Positions 42,914 to 51,345 of a stretch of 64,000 nucleotides of DNA are shown here, in pieces (position 1 is the stretch's first letter; the number at the start of each line of letters is the position of its first letter). The DNA comes from an uncultured Bacteroidales bacterium (lineage in GTDB: Bacteria; Bacteroidota; Bacteroidia; Bacteroidales; UBA932). The notes beneath the pieces are model-generated. The model was not told where the DNA came from. It was given only the letters and a program-made list of their open reading frames with translations, and did not search any database. The stretch lies in contig CASFGK010000026.1 of assembly GCA_949294195.1 (NCBI GenBank), positions 60,718 to 124,717 of the forward strand, in the 5' to 3' direction. The translations under genes were made by a program, and so were the position numbers.

Positions 42914-45103
42914 ATGGAATTTAAAAAGACTCTACTGGCGGCAATCGCCGCCATGACCTTATTGCCGGGTACCGCCGTACTTTCTCACGCCGATGAAGGG
43001 ATGTGGCTGCCGTCACTGATTTCACAGAGAATAGAGGATATGCAGCGCAAAGGGTTCAGGCTCGATGCCGAGGATATCTACAGCATCAACCAGGCATCGC
43101 TGAAGGATGCCGTGGTGCTTTTCGGGCGCGGCTGTACCGGAGAGGTGATTTCTCCAGAAGGGCTGCTGCTTACAAACCATCACTGCGGCTACGGACAGAT
43201 ACAGAAACACAGCAGTGTGGAACATGACTACCTTCGGGACGGATTCTGGGCGATGACCCGTGACGAGGAACTGCCGAATGAAGGGCTGACGGTCAGTTTT
43301 CTGGAAAGGATGGAAGATGTGACGGACAGGATTCTCGACGGATATACAGAAAGCATGACCGAGCAGCAGAGGGATTCGGTCGTAAAGGCCAATTCGCATG
43401 CGCTTGTCAAGGAAGTGACAGCCGAAGGGAAAGGCCTTAGAGCCACTGTAGAAGCCCTGTATTACGGAAACCAGTATTTCCTTTTCCTGTACAGGGAATA
43501 CAGCGATATCAGACTGGTAGGCGCACCGCCTTCTTCTATAGGCAAATTCGGCGGAGATACCGACAATTGGATGTGGCCCCGCCATACAGGGGATTTCTCC
43601 ATTTTCCGTATCTATGCGGACAAGGACAACAACCCTGCCCCCTATTCTCCGGACAATGTTCCCTATACTCCGAAAAAATTCTTCAGGATATCCCTGAACG
43701 GTGTCCATGAAGGTGATTTCACTTTCATCTACGGATTCCCCGGAAGTACACGCGAATATATCATGTCGGAAGGTGTCCGGTATATTTCCGATGTTTCCGA
43801 CCCGGCCAAAATCGCGCTGCGTACCCAAAGACTTGACATACAGAAAAAATATATGGACCAGAGCCAGGCGGTAAGAATCCAGTATTCGTCCAAGAATGCA
43901 AGCGTAGCCAATGCCTGGAAAAAATGGCAGGGAGAAGCCGGGGGAATCAGACGGCTGGGGACTGTCGCTGCAAAACAGGAGTATGAAAAAAGGTTTTCCG
44001 AATGGGCCGAAGGCACCGGTTATGAGACCGTCCTGCCACGGCTGGATTCTCTTTACAGAGCTCTTGAGCCGTATATGTTCGCTCAGGAATACTACATGGA
44101 ATCGGCCAGGACAGTAGAACTCAGCAGTTTCGCCATGAATATCGGAAAGCAATTCAAGGAATACGGCAGATTCTCCGGCTCAGGTAAAACTTCTGACGCT
44201 GCATTATCAGATTCGGCTGAAAATGCTTTCTTCTCCGGCATTTCCAAAGCTGCAGAATCTTTCTACAAGGATTATTACGCTCCTGTCGACAAGGAATCTT
44301 TTACAGCTGTCATGAGTTCTTTCGCCGAAGATGTACCGGAAGATTTCCAGCCTGAATATTTTAAAGACGGTATCGCAAAGTACGGCAGCATGGCAAACTG
44401 GGCGGATTCGCTGTTCTCCGGATCGATTTTCCCGGACAGGGACCGTGTCCTTTCTCTTGTGCCGGCAGACAGTACGCTTGTCTTTAATGACCCTGCATAT
44501 GTGTTCGGAGATTCATTCTCCAGATGGTTTTCAAAGGATATAGCTCCGGTCTGCAAAAGGACAAACAGCGAAATCACCCTGCTTTACAGGACCTACATGC
44601 AGGGACAGATGGAATTCGAGCCGGCCAAGGCTTTCTATCCGGATGCAAACCTTACCCTTCGCGTCGCTTACGGGAAAGTCCAGGGATACTCTCCTGCCGA
44701 CGGTGTATATTATGAACCGTCCTCTACTCTTGAAGGCATAATGGAAAAAGACAATCCTGAGATTTTCGATTATAATATCCCACAGCGTCTGCGTGAAATC
44801 CATGCAAAAAAGGATTATGGAAGATGGGCAGTTACGGACAGCAAAGGCAATACTACCGTTCCCGTATGTTTTATCGCCACCAACCATACATCCGGAGGCA
44901 ATTCAGGAAGTCCGGTCATCAATGCAGACGGAGACCTGATGGGTATCAATTTCGACCGTGTCTGGGAAGGGACCATGAGTGATATTGTCTTTGATCCTGA
45001 TTACTGCAGGAATATCTGTCTGGATATACGTTATGTGCTGTTCATAATCGACAAGGTTGCCGGGGCCGGTCATCTTCTCGACGAAATGGTATTTTCAGAA
45101 TAG
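42914..45103 (+). CDS. S46-family dipeptidyl peptidase, DPP11-like
   Basis: A 729-residue periplasmic serine exopeptidase that releases dipeptides from the N-terminus of peptides. A signal peptide covers about 1-26 (MEFKKTLLAAIAAMTLLPGT). The chymotrypsin-like catalytic set is His in NHHCGYG (89/90), Asp in GDTDNWMWPRHTGD, and Ser664 in GGNSGSPV. Eighteen residues after the Ser, at R682, the sequence reads NFDRVWEG; the same position is Arg673 in P. gingivalis DPP11 (Asp/Glu preference) and Gly in DPP7. So acidic P1 specificity is predicted. Helical domain between. Length matches the family (about 720). Confidence 0.92.
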   Translation: MEFKKTLLAAIAAMTLLPGTAVLSHADEGMWLPSLISQRIEDMQRKGFRLDAEDIYSINQASLKDAVVLFGRGCTGEVISPEGLLLTNHHCGYGQIQKHSSVEHDYLRDGFWAMTRDEELPNEGLTVSFLERMEDVTDRILDGYTESMTEQQRDSVVKANSHALVKEVTAEGKGLRATVEALYYGNQYFLFLYREYSDIRLVGAPPSSIGKFGGDTDNWMWPRHTGDFSIFRIYADKDNNPAPYSPDNVPYTPKKFFRISLNGVHEGDFTFIYGFPGSTREYIMSEGVRYISDVSDPAKIALRTQRLDIQKKYMDQSQAVRIQYSSKNASVANAWKKWQGEAGGIRRLGTVAAKQEYEKRFSEWAEGTGYETVLPRLDSLYRALEPYMFAQEYYMESARTVELSSFAMNIGKQFKEYGRFSGSGKTSDAALSDSAENAFFSGISKAAESFYKDYYAPVDKESFTAVMSSFAEDVPEDFQPEYFKDGIAKYGSMANWADSLFSGSIFPDRDRVLSLVPADSTLVFNDPAYVFGDSFSRWFSKDIAPVCKRTNSEITLLYRTYMQGQMEFEPAKAFYPDANLTLRVAYGKVQGYSPADGVYYEPSSTLEGIMEKDNPEIFDYNIPQRLREIHAKKDYGRWAVTDSKGNTTVPVCFIATNHTSGGNSGSPVINADGDLMGINFDRVWEGTMSDIVFDPDYCRNICLDIRYVLFIIDKVAGAGHLLDEMVFSE

Positions 45104-45126
45104 CAATACCGTTGCTCCATATAACA

Positions 45127-45176
45127 GGAACAAGGGCTGAAGTTCTTTAACGCAATTGAACTTCAGCCCTTGTTCC
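45127..45176. terminator. Perfect 19-bp inverted repeat between converging genes
   Basis: GGAACAAGGGCTGAAGTTC (45127-45145) and GAACTTCAGCCCTTGTTCC (45158-45176), 12-base loop. It lies between the S46 peptidase (+) and carB (-) stops and should end both transcripts, but neither side has a T-run, so a hairpin-only or Rho-aided end is likely. Confidence 0.65.
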
Positions 45177-45188
45177 GTCGGATACCGG

Positions 45189-48100
45189 TTAGTACTGATC
45201 CCAGGACTTTATCTGGATATCATCCGCCGACATTTCGCAGAAAGCCCTGATATACGCGGTCGCCAGACGTGCATTCGTAATCAGGGGGATGTTGAAGTCA
45301 ATCGCGGCACGACGGATTTTGTATCCGTTGTCCATCTCAAGAGTACTATAATTCTTCGGGATATTGACTACAAGGTCTATTTCCTTGTCCTGCAGCATTT
45401 TCAGAGCAGATTCAAACTCAGCGGCAAGTGTCGGGTCTTCGCTCTCGCTCGGCCAAAGTACGCGTGTTGCAGGGACATCATTTTCCACAAGATATTTATA
45501 TGATCCCCCGGTAGCATAAAGTTTGTACCCGTGGTCGGCCAGAAGCCTGCAGGCTCCGAGAAGGTCAGCCTTCTGCAGAGCGTCTCCGGAAGAAATCAGG
45601 ACTTTGTCCGACGGTATCTTGTAACCGACAGAAAGTACAGATTTAAGGAGCGCTTCGTTGAAATCATCACCGATACATCCTACCTCTCCTGTAGAAGCCA
45701 TATCCACTCCCAGTACAGGGTCAGCCTGCTGCAGACGTGAGAACGAGAACTGGGATGCCTTGATTCCTACATAGTCCAGATCAAAAGCACTCTTGTGAGG
45801 CGGTACCGGCTTTTTGCCGAGCATCACTTTGGTTGCAAGTTCTATAAGATTGATTTTGAGGACCTTGGAAACGAACGGAAAGCTTCGGGAAGCTCTCAGG
45901 TTACATTCTATGACCTTGATTGCATTCTCCTTTGCAAGGAACTGGATATTGAATGGTCCGGATATCTCCAGAGCTGCAGCTATCTTCTTGGCTATCTTCT
46001 TGATTCTTCGTACAGTCTCAATATACAGCTTCTGCGGAGGGAACTGTATTGTAGCATCCCCGGAGTGTACGCCCGCAAATTCGATATGCTCTGATATCGC
46101 ATAGGCTATCACTTCCCCTGCGTCAGCCACGGCATCGAACTCGATTTCCTTGCATCTCTGCATGAACTGGCTGATGACTACAGGATGTTTCTTGGATACT
46201 TCCGCAGCCATGGAAAGAAAGCGCTTGAGCTCGTCTTCATTGTAGCAGACATTCATTGCAGCTCCGGAAAGCACATAAGAAGGCCTGACAAGTACAGGAA
46301 AGCCGACTTGTGATACGAATGCATTCACATCGTCCAGCGTGGTAAGCTCTTTCCATTTCGGCTGATCTATGCCGAGGGCATCCACGATAGAAGAGAACTT
46401 ATGCCTGTCCTCCGCCTTGTCTATACTTGAAGCTTTGGTGCCAAGAATGTTCACCCCACTCTGGTCAAGCCTGAGTGCCAGGTTGTTGGGAATCTGGCCT
46501 CCTACTGAAACCACCATGCCGTGCGGCTGCTCAAGTTCGTAGATATCCATAACCCTTTCATATGTGAGCTCATCGAAATAAAGCCTGTCACACATGTCAT
46601 AGTCTGTAGAGACAGTTTCAGGGTTGTAGTTGATCATCACTCCCCTGTAGCCTTCTTTCCTGATGGTGTTCAATGCATTGACAGAACACCAGTCAAACTC
46701 TACGGAACTTCCGATTCTGTATGCTCCCGAACCGAGTACTATAACAGAGCGGTGATCATGAAGGTACTTCACATCGTTGAAACTGCCGTTGTATGTCAGA
46801 TACAGATAGTTGGTCTGTGCAGGGAATTCTGCGGCAAGAGTATCGATCTGTTTGACACAAGGTACGATTCCGTGTGATTTTCTGAATGCACGGATTATGT
46901 TCTGTGACTCCTCGCTGTCAATTCTGTCCTTGTATACTGCCCTGGCAATCTGGAAATCCGAAAAACCCTGCTGCTTGGCCAGACGAAGAAGTTCTACAGG
47001 CATGGACTCGCAATTGTCGCAGGCCTGCATTTCATGATAAGTACGGACTATACCTGCAAGCTTGTTAAGGAACCACTTGTCTATCTTTGTGAGATCATGA
47101 ATCTGGTCAACGGTATATCCGGCTCTCATTGCCTTGGATATGACAAAGATCCTCCTGTCCGTAGGCTCCCTCAGGGCTTCGTCCACATCTGCGACCTTCA
47201 ACTCCTTGTTCCCGACGAATCCGTGAGCTCCCTGTCCTATCATTCTGAGTCCTTTCTGGATTGCCTCTTCGAAACTGCGGCCTATGGCCATCACTTCTCC
47301 GACGCTCTTCATGCTGGAGCCTATCTTGCGTGAGACACCGTGGAATTTGGAAAGATCCCAGCGCGGAATCTTGCATACGATATAGTCAAGTGCAGGTTCG
47401 AAGAAAGCGGGAGTGACTTTGGTGACTGAGTTCTTCAGATCGAACAGACCGTAACCGAGCCCCAGCTTCGCTGCAACAAATGCCAGAGGATATCCCGTCG
47501 CCTTTGATGCAAGGGCGGACGAACGGCTCAGACGCGCATTCACTTCAATGACCCTGTAATCCATTGCATCCGGATTGAATGCATACTGGACATTGCACTC
47601 TCCTACTATGCCTATATGGCGGACGATCTTTATGGAAAGCTCCCGAAGGTAATGGTATTCTTCATTGGTAAGTGTCTGCGACGGTGCGACCACGATACTC
47701 TCTCCGGTATGGATACCGAGGGGGTCGAAGTTTTCCATGTTGCAGACAGTTATACAATTGTCATAACGGTCACGTACGACCTCGTACTCTATTTCCTTCC
47801 AGCCTTTGAGTGATTTCTCCACCAGGACCTGGGGCGAGAATGAAAAAGCTTTCCCGCATGTCTCTTCAAGCTGCTGCTCGTTGTCGCAGAATCCCGAACC
47901 GAGACCGCCGAGCGCGTATGCAGCACGGATTATCACGGGATAACCGAGCTCTTCCGCTGCGGCACGGGCCTGCTCCATGTTCTCGGCTGCATGAGACTTT
48001 ATCGTCTTGACATTGATCTGGTCAAGTTTTCCGACGAAGAGTTCCCTGTCTTCAGTATCTATAATCGCCTGGACCGGTGTTCCGAGTACCTTGACACCAT

Positions 48101-48428
48101 ACTTGTCGAGTATTCCGCTCTTGTATAGCTCCACTCCGCAGTTAAGGGCAGTCTGCCCTCCGAATGCAAGCAGAATTCCCTGAGGAGCTTCCTTTTTGAT
48201 CACCTTCTCTACAAAAAACGGTATCACGGGCAGGAAGTATATTTTGTCAGCTACGCCTTCGGAAGTCTGTACCGTTGCGATATTCGGGTTGATGAGTACA
48301 GTTTCTATGCCTTCTTCTTTCAACGCTTTCAATGCCTGTGAACCCGAGTAGTCAAATTCACCTGCCTCTCCGATTTTCAATGCACCGGACCCGAGGATTA
48401 CGACTTTCTTTATATTGTTGTCAATCAT
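45189..48428 (-). CDS. carB: Carbamoyl-phosphate synthase large subunit
   Basis: A 1079-residue enzyme making carbamoyl phosphate from bicarbonate, ammonia and two ATP, for arginine and pyrimidine synthesis. Two homologous ATP-grasp halves are seen. The first begins KKVVILGSGALKIGEAGEFD with ARLSRSSALASKATGYPLA, the second has VIVLGSGAYRIGSSVEFDWC with NLRASRSFPFVSKVL. The C-terminal MGS-like allosteric domain (from about 940) includes YKLYATGGSYKYL. It begins 12 bases after carA. All features are standard. Confidence 0.97.
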   Translation of the reverse strand: MIDNNIKKVVILGSGALKIGEAGEFDYSGSQALKALKEEGIETVLINPNIATVQTSEGVADKIYFLPVIPFFVEKVIKKEAPQGILLAFGGQTALNCGVELYKSGILDKYGVKVLGTPVQAIIDTEDRELFVGKLDQINVKTIKSHAAENMEQARAAAEELGYPVIIRAAYALGGLGSGFCDNEQQLEETCGKAFSFSPQVLVEKSLKGWKEIEYEVVRDRYDNCITVCNMENFDPLGIHTGESIVVAPSQTLTNEEYHYLRELSIKIVRHIGIVGECNVQYAFNPDAMDYRVIEVNARLSRSSALASKATGYPLAFVAAKLGLGYGLFDLKNSVTKVTPAFFEPALDYIVCKIPRWDLSKFHGVSRKIGSSMKSVGEVMAIGRSFEEAIQKGLRMIGQGAHGFVGNKELKVADVDEALREPTDRRIFVISKAMRAGYTVDQIHDLTKIDKWFLNKLAGIVRTYHEMQACDNCESMPVELLRLAKQQGFSDFQIARAVYKDRIDSEESQNIIRAFRKSHGIVPCVKQIDTLAAEFPAQTNYLYLTYNGSFNDVKYLHDHRSVIVLGSGAYRIGSSVEFDWCSVNALNTIRKEGYRGVMINYNPETVSTDYDMCDRLYFDELTYERVMDIYELEQPHGMVVSVGGQIPNNLALRLDQSGVNILGTKASSIDKAEDRHKFSSIVDALGIDQPKWKELTTLDDVNAFVSQVGFPVLVRPSYVLSGAAMNVCYNEDELKRFLSMAAEVSKKHPVVISQFMQRCKEIEFDAVADAGEVIAYAISEHIEFAGVHSGDATIQFPPQKLYIETVRRIKKIAKKIAAALEISGPFNIQFLAKENAIKVIECNLRASRSFPFVSKVLKINLIELATKVMLGKKPVPPHKSAFDLDYVGIKASQFSFSRLQQADPVLGVDMASTGEVGCIGDDFNEALLKSVLSVGYKIPSDKVLISSGDALQKADLLGACRLLADHGYKLYATGGSYKYLVENDVPATRVLWPSESEDPTLAAEFESALKMLQDKEIDLVVNIPKNYSTLEMDNGYKIRRAAIDFNIPLITNARLATAYIRAFCEMSADDIQIKSWDQY

Positions 48429-48440
48429 TGTCTTTCAGAT

Positions 48441-49517
48441 TTAAAGTTTGGATATGAATTCGTCGAAAAGGAACTCTGTGTCTGTCGGTCCGCTGGTAGC
48501 TTCCGGATGGAACTGTGCAGAAAAGAAAGGTTTGGTCTTATGGCGGATGCCTTCATTCGTTCCGTCGTTCATATTGATGAAAAGAGGTTCCCAGTCAGCC
48601 CCCAATGTCGTATTGTCTACGGCAAATCCGTGATTCTGGGAGGTGACGAAGCACCTGTTTGTCCCGACCATGCGTACAGGCTGGTTATGGCTGCGATGGC
48701 CGTATTTGAGTTTGTATGTGGATGCTCCTCCTGCAGTAGAAAGCAGCTGGTTGCCCATGCAGATGCCGAAAACCGGCTTGTCTTTCTTCAGCGCTTCCCT
48801 GATATGGGCGACTGTCTCTGTGCAGAGGGCCGGATTGCCCGGCCCGTTTGAAATGAAGAGCCCGTCGTAGTCAAGCGTATTGAAATCGTAGTCCCATGGG
48901 ACGCGGATGACTTCAACCCCTCTGCGTATAAAGCATCGGATGATGTTGTTTTTTACGCCGCAGTCGACCAGAACCACTTTCTTGTCTCCTTTGCCGTAAC
49001 GGATTACTTCCTTGCAGCTGACTATTGCCACCTGGTTCACTGTGTTAGGATCCTCGATGGGAAAATCCCGGGTATATCCGTCAGGAATGATGATTCCGAG
49101 CATCGAACCGTGCTCTCTCAGGACTTTGGTCAGCTCTCTGGTGTCAATCCCGTAAATACCGGGAATCTGCTGGGATTTCAGCCACTCGTCAAGACTTCTT
49201 ACGGCCTTCCAGTGACTGTATTCAAACGAATAGTCGGATATCACAAGCCCTCTGACATGAATTTTGTCCGATTCGAAGTTCCTGGAAATCCCCCACTCGT
49301 CCACGCCATCGGCAGGAACACCGTAATTTCCTATAAGCGGGTAGGTTATACAAAGAATCTGTCCTGAATAGGAAGGGTCTGTAAGACTTTCGGGATAGCC
49401 TACCATCGCAGTCGAGAAGACCACCTCGCCGTCACATGGCCTGCCGTACCCGAAAGAGTATCCTCTGAACTCCATTCCATTCTCAAGTTTGAGTGTAGCA
49501 CCGAGTCTGTTGTCCAT
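48441..49517 (-). CDS. carA: Carbamoyl-phosphate synthase small subunit
   Basis: The glutaminase subunit, 358 residues from ATG 49517 (a TTG 24 bases earlier would be a poorer start). The N-terminal domain has GYSFGYGRP and the GYPESLTDPSYSGQILCIT pattern. The class I glutamine amidotransferase domain has FISNGPGNPA, the nucleophile Cys in FGICMGNQLL, TSQNHGFAV, and the His/Glu in FHPEATSGP. It delivers ammonia to CarB. The gene has a leader of about 126 bases holding a terminator hairpin (49552-49585), so its expression may be attenuated. Confidence 0.96.
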   Translation of the reverse strand: MDNRLGATLKLENGMEFRGYSFGYGRPCDGEVVFSTAMVGYPESLTDPSYSGQILCITYPLIGNYGVPADGVDEWGISRNFESDKIHVRGLVISDYSFEYSHWKAVRSLDEWLKSQQIPGIYGIDTRELTKVLREHGSMLGIIIPDGYTRDFPIEDPNTVNQVAIVSCKEVIRYGKGDKKVVLVDCGVKNNIIRCFIRRGVEVIRVPWDYDFNTLDYDGLFISNGPGNPALCTETVAHIREALKKDKPVFGICMGNQLLSTAGGASTYKLKYGHRSHNQPVRMVGTNRCFVTSQNHGFAVDNTTLGADWEPLFINMNDGTNEGIRHKTKPFFSAQFHPEATSGPTDTEFLFDEFISKL

Positions 49518-49551
49518 TGTCCTTATATCGTTAATAATCAATTATACACAT

Positions 49552-49585
49552 AAAAAAAACGACCATCCCGAGAAGGAACGGTCGT
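49552..49585 (-). terminator. Intrinsic terminator in the carAB leader (attenuator)
   Basis: On the minus strand, ACGACCGTTCC pairs over 11 bases (two G-T) with GGGATGGTCGT around loop TTCTC, then eight T follow at 49559-49552. It sits about 60 bases downstream of the predicted start and 35 bases before the carA ATG. This position fits premature termination control. Confidence 0.78.
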
Positions 49586-49649
49586 CTCTCTTTCCACTAT
49601 ATTATTTGCTGGATTTTCTGCATTATAAAGTGTTCAACATTTCAAAGTG

Positions 49650-49657
49650 CAAAGATA
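49650..49657 (-). promoter_or_regulatory. -7 element for carAB
   Basis: TATCTTTG on the minus strand, exact consensus, with TTG (49682-49680) 22 bases upstream, slightly long. It predicts a start near 49643. Confidence 0.6.
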
Positions 49658-49947
49658 GGAAAAAAACATTACATTTTTGCAAATTATTTGAATGACCCAT
49701 CGGAAGTAAAACCGAAAATCCACATCCTCATGGATATTTTCAGCCGTATCCGGACGCCATATTCGGGAGAATCATGTCCGCAAGCCGGAGATTTTTGACG
49801 CAAAATTTCTTCCCGGCCGGACATAGAGGACCTGCACAGGCAGCCTTGTACACCTGTCTGCCGGTCATATCCGTTTTCATATTTCGGAATCCGGATAAAC
49901 AGTTTCTACTTTGCAGCCGGTTTTTTAATTGACAACAAACATTTGCA
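49658..49947. other. Intergenic region upstream of the fimbrillin-like gene
   Basis: About 290 bases between the carA promoter and the fimbrillin-like gene. It carries no supported gene. CTACTTTGC at about 49907-49915 is a near -7 (TAnTTTG) and could be the fimbrillin promoter, but the spacing is one short. Two overlapping ATCCGGAT-like repeats occur near 49890. Confidence 0.4.
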
Positions 49948-50937
49948 ATGGGAAAGACATTTTGGAAAATATTGGTCCTACTGGATATCCTTCTGGCTGC
50001 CGGAGGTTGCCGGAAAGAGGAGATTCCTGCCGTAGATACAGAGCAGGGCAAAGAGTCAAAATATATTGTCTTCAGAATCCATTCCCCGTCAGAGAAGTCC
50101 GATGGAAGAAGCCTGATCACGGTTGAAGACGACAAGATCAACGATGCAAACATTTTCGTGTACAGTGACGGAATCCTTATGGAAGATATTTACATTTCAG
50201 GGAAACAGACTGTCAGAATAGCACTGGAGGACAGGGAAAGCTACAATTATTACATCATGGCAAACACCGGTGAACTGGAGGCTCCTTATATGGAGAAAGA
50301 CATCAGGTCATACAGATATGAAAACAAACTGGGTATTCTCAACTTCATGCTGGCGGGATTTCCCATGGCACAGAGCGGCAGTTTCTCCGGAAAGGATCTC
50401 GGTGGTGAAATGTCAGTAGAGCTGGAAAGACTTGTAGCCAGAGTAGATTTCAGAATAGACACCGGAAAGGTACCCGGACTGCGAGTCACATCGGTCCAGC
50501 TGAAAAACACCCCAAAAAACATAACGCCTTTCATTGCATGCAGCGGAGCAACTGCTGTCGTACCCGGAGACATAACTTCTGATGCCGACCTTGCACTTGT
50601 CAATGACGGAGGATACGCCAGTCTGTATATGTTGGAAAACTGTCAGGGAGTGCTGCTTCCAGACAACAGCGACCAATGGGAGAAAGTGCCGGAGAATATT
50701 CCCGGAAACAAGGCCGGACTGTGTACATACATGGAAGTTAATGCAGTCCTTGAAAGTCCTTCCAGAGCAACCGGGCCGATCATATTCAGATTTTATCTGG
50801 GTCAGGACGAAACTTCCGACTTCAACATATACAGGAACACCGAAAACAGTGTTACGCTCATCATTACAGAAGAAAGTTTTGACATGGTTTCCTGGAGAGT
50901 GGACAACAGCGGTCTGCATATGCCCCGGCAAAGATAA
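49948..50937 (+). CDS. Fimbrillin-like lipoprotein (Mfa/FimB type)
   Basis: A 329-residue cell-surface lipoprotein. A signal peptide with lipobox LLAAGGC places the lipidated Cys at about residue 21. Residues 35-150 hold beta strands YIVFRIHSP and ANIFVYSDG, as in fimbrillin N domains. The second domain (about 155-320) has ELERLVARVDFRID, followed by FRFYLGQDETSDFNIYRNTE and, near the C-terminus, LIITEESFDMVSWRVDNS, typical of the last strands of Bacteroidota fimbrial accessory or tip proteins. No other fimbrial gene is nearby, so it is orphaned or an anchored adhesin. Confidence 0.78.
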   Translation: MGKTFWKILVLLDILLAAGGCRKEEIPAVDTEQGKESKYIVFRIHSPSEKSDGRSLITVEDDKINDANIFVYSDGILMEDIYISGKQTVRIALEDRESYNYYIMANTGELEAPYMEKDIRSYRYENKLGILNFMLAGFPMAQSGSFSGKDLGGEMSVELERLVARVDFRIDTGKVPGLRVTSVQLKNTPKNITPFIACSGATAVVPGDITSDADLALVNDGGYASLYMLENCQGVLLPDNSDQWEKVPENIPGNKAGLCTYMEVNAVLESPSRATGPIIFRFYLGQDETSDFNIYRNTENSVTLIITEESFDMVSWRVDNSGLHMPRQR

Positions 50938-50997
50938 CCGTGCAGGATCCGCAGACAGGAAAAGTGCTTGCATGGCGTGGAGCATCTGCCGGAAGAT

Positions 50998-51026
50998 AAA
51001 AAAAAGAAGGCGGTCAATCCGCCTTC
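50998..51026 (-). terminator. Intrinsic terminator of the 58-residue gene
   Basis: Minus strand: GAAGGCGG (51026-51019) pairs perfectly with CCGCCTTC (51013-51006), loop ATTGA, followed by eight T (51005-50998). It lies 19 bases after the stop codon of the small gene. Confidence 0.85.
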
Positions 51027-51045
51027 CGGTAAATTAAGTCCGTAC

Positions 51046-51222
51046 CTACTTAGCATCAGAGATGATATCTGATTCCAGAACTACCGGCGATCCGGCTTTC
51101 AAAGCGGCTTCACGCCCTGCATTTTCAGCCAAAGTTTCACCGGAGGTCCAGTCAAATACACAGTTCTGATTTTCCGACGAACCATGTGCTTCTGTTCCTT
51201 TTTTGTTTTTAAAATCAGACAT
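51046..51222 (-). CDS. Small acidic protein of unknown function (58 residues)
   Basis: ATG at 51222 opens a 58-codon frame ending in TAG at 51046-51048. The protein begins MSDFKNKKGTEAHGSS and ends VVLESDIISDAK. It is acidic and hydrophilic, has one Cys and one Trp (CVFDW), no signal peptide and no membrane segment. A short helical region SGETLAENAGREAALKAG is in the middle. A promoter-like TTG-N20-TAACTTTA lies upstream and an intrinsic terminator follows 19 bases after the stop, so it looks like a real single-gene unit. I recognise no family; a secreted peptide precursor, a regulator or an antitoxin are only possibilities. Confidence 0.65.
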   Translation of the reverse strand: MSDFKNKKGTEAHGSSENQNCVFDWTSGETLAENAGREAALKAGSPVVLESDIISDAK

Positions 51223-51251
51223 GACGATAATGTTAATTGGTTAAATTTTCC

Positions 51252-51282
51252 TAAAGTTACAGATTCCAATATAATAAAACAA
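51252..51282 (-). promoter_or_regulatory. Promoter for the 58-residue gene
   Basis: TTG (51282-51280), 20 bases, TAACTTTA (51259-51252) on the minus strand; the last base of the -7 is A, not G. The start codon is about 30 bases away. It lies between the small gene and the sbcC stop. Confidence 0.55.
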
Positions 51283-51345
51283 CTTCTTGCGGCGTTTTTA
51301 CATAATTTTTTCCCGATTGTATAAAATCTGTAACCATATTGCAAC

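Noticed and set aside
49740-50153. A 137-codon minus-strand frame over the fimbrillin start
   Set aside because: It lies opposite a well-supported gene and its protein has no domain or signal.
51099-51344. An 81-codon minus-strand frame over the small-protein gene
   Set aside because: It is out of frame with the 58-codon gene that has a promoter, start and terminator in order.
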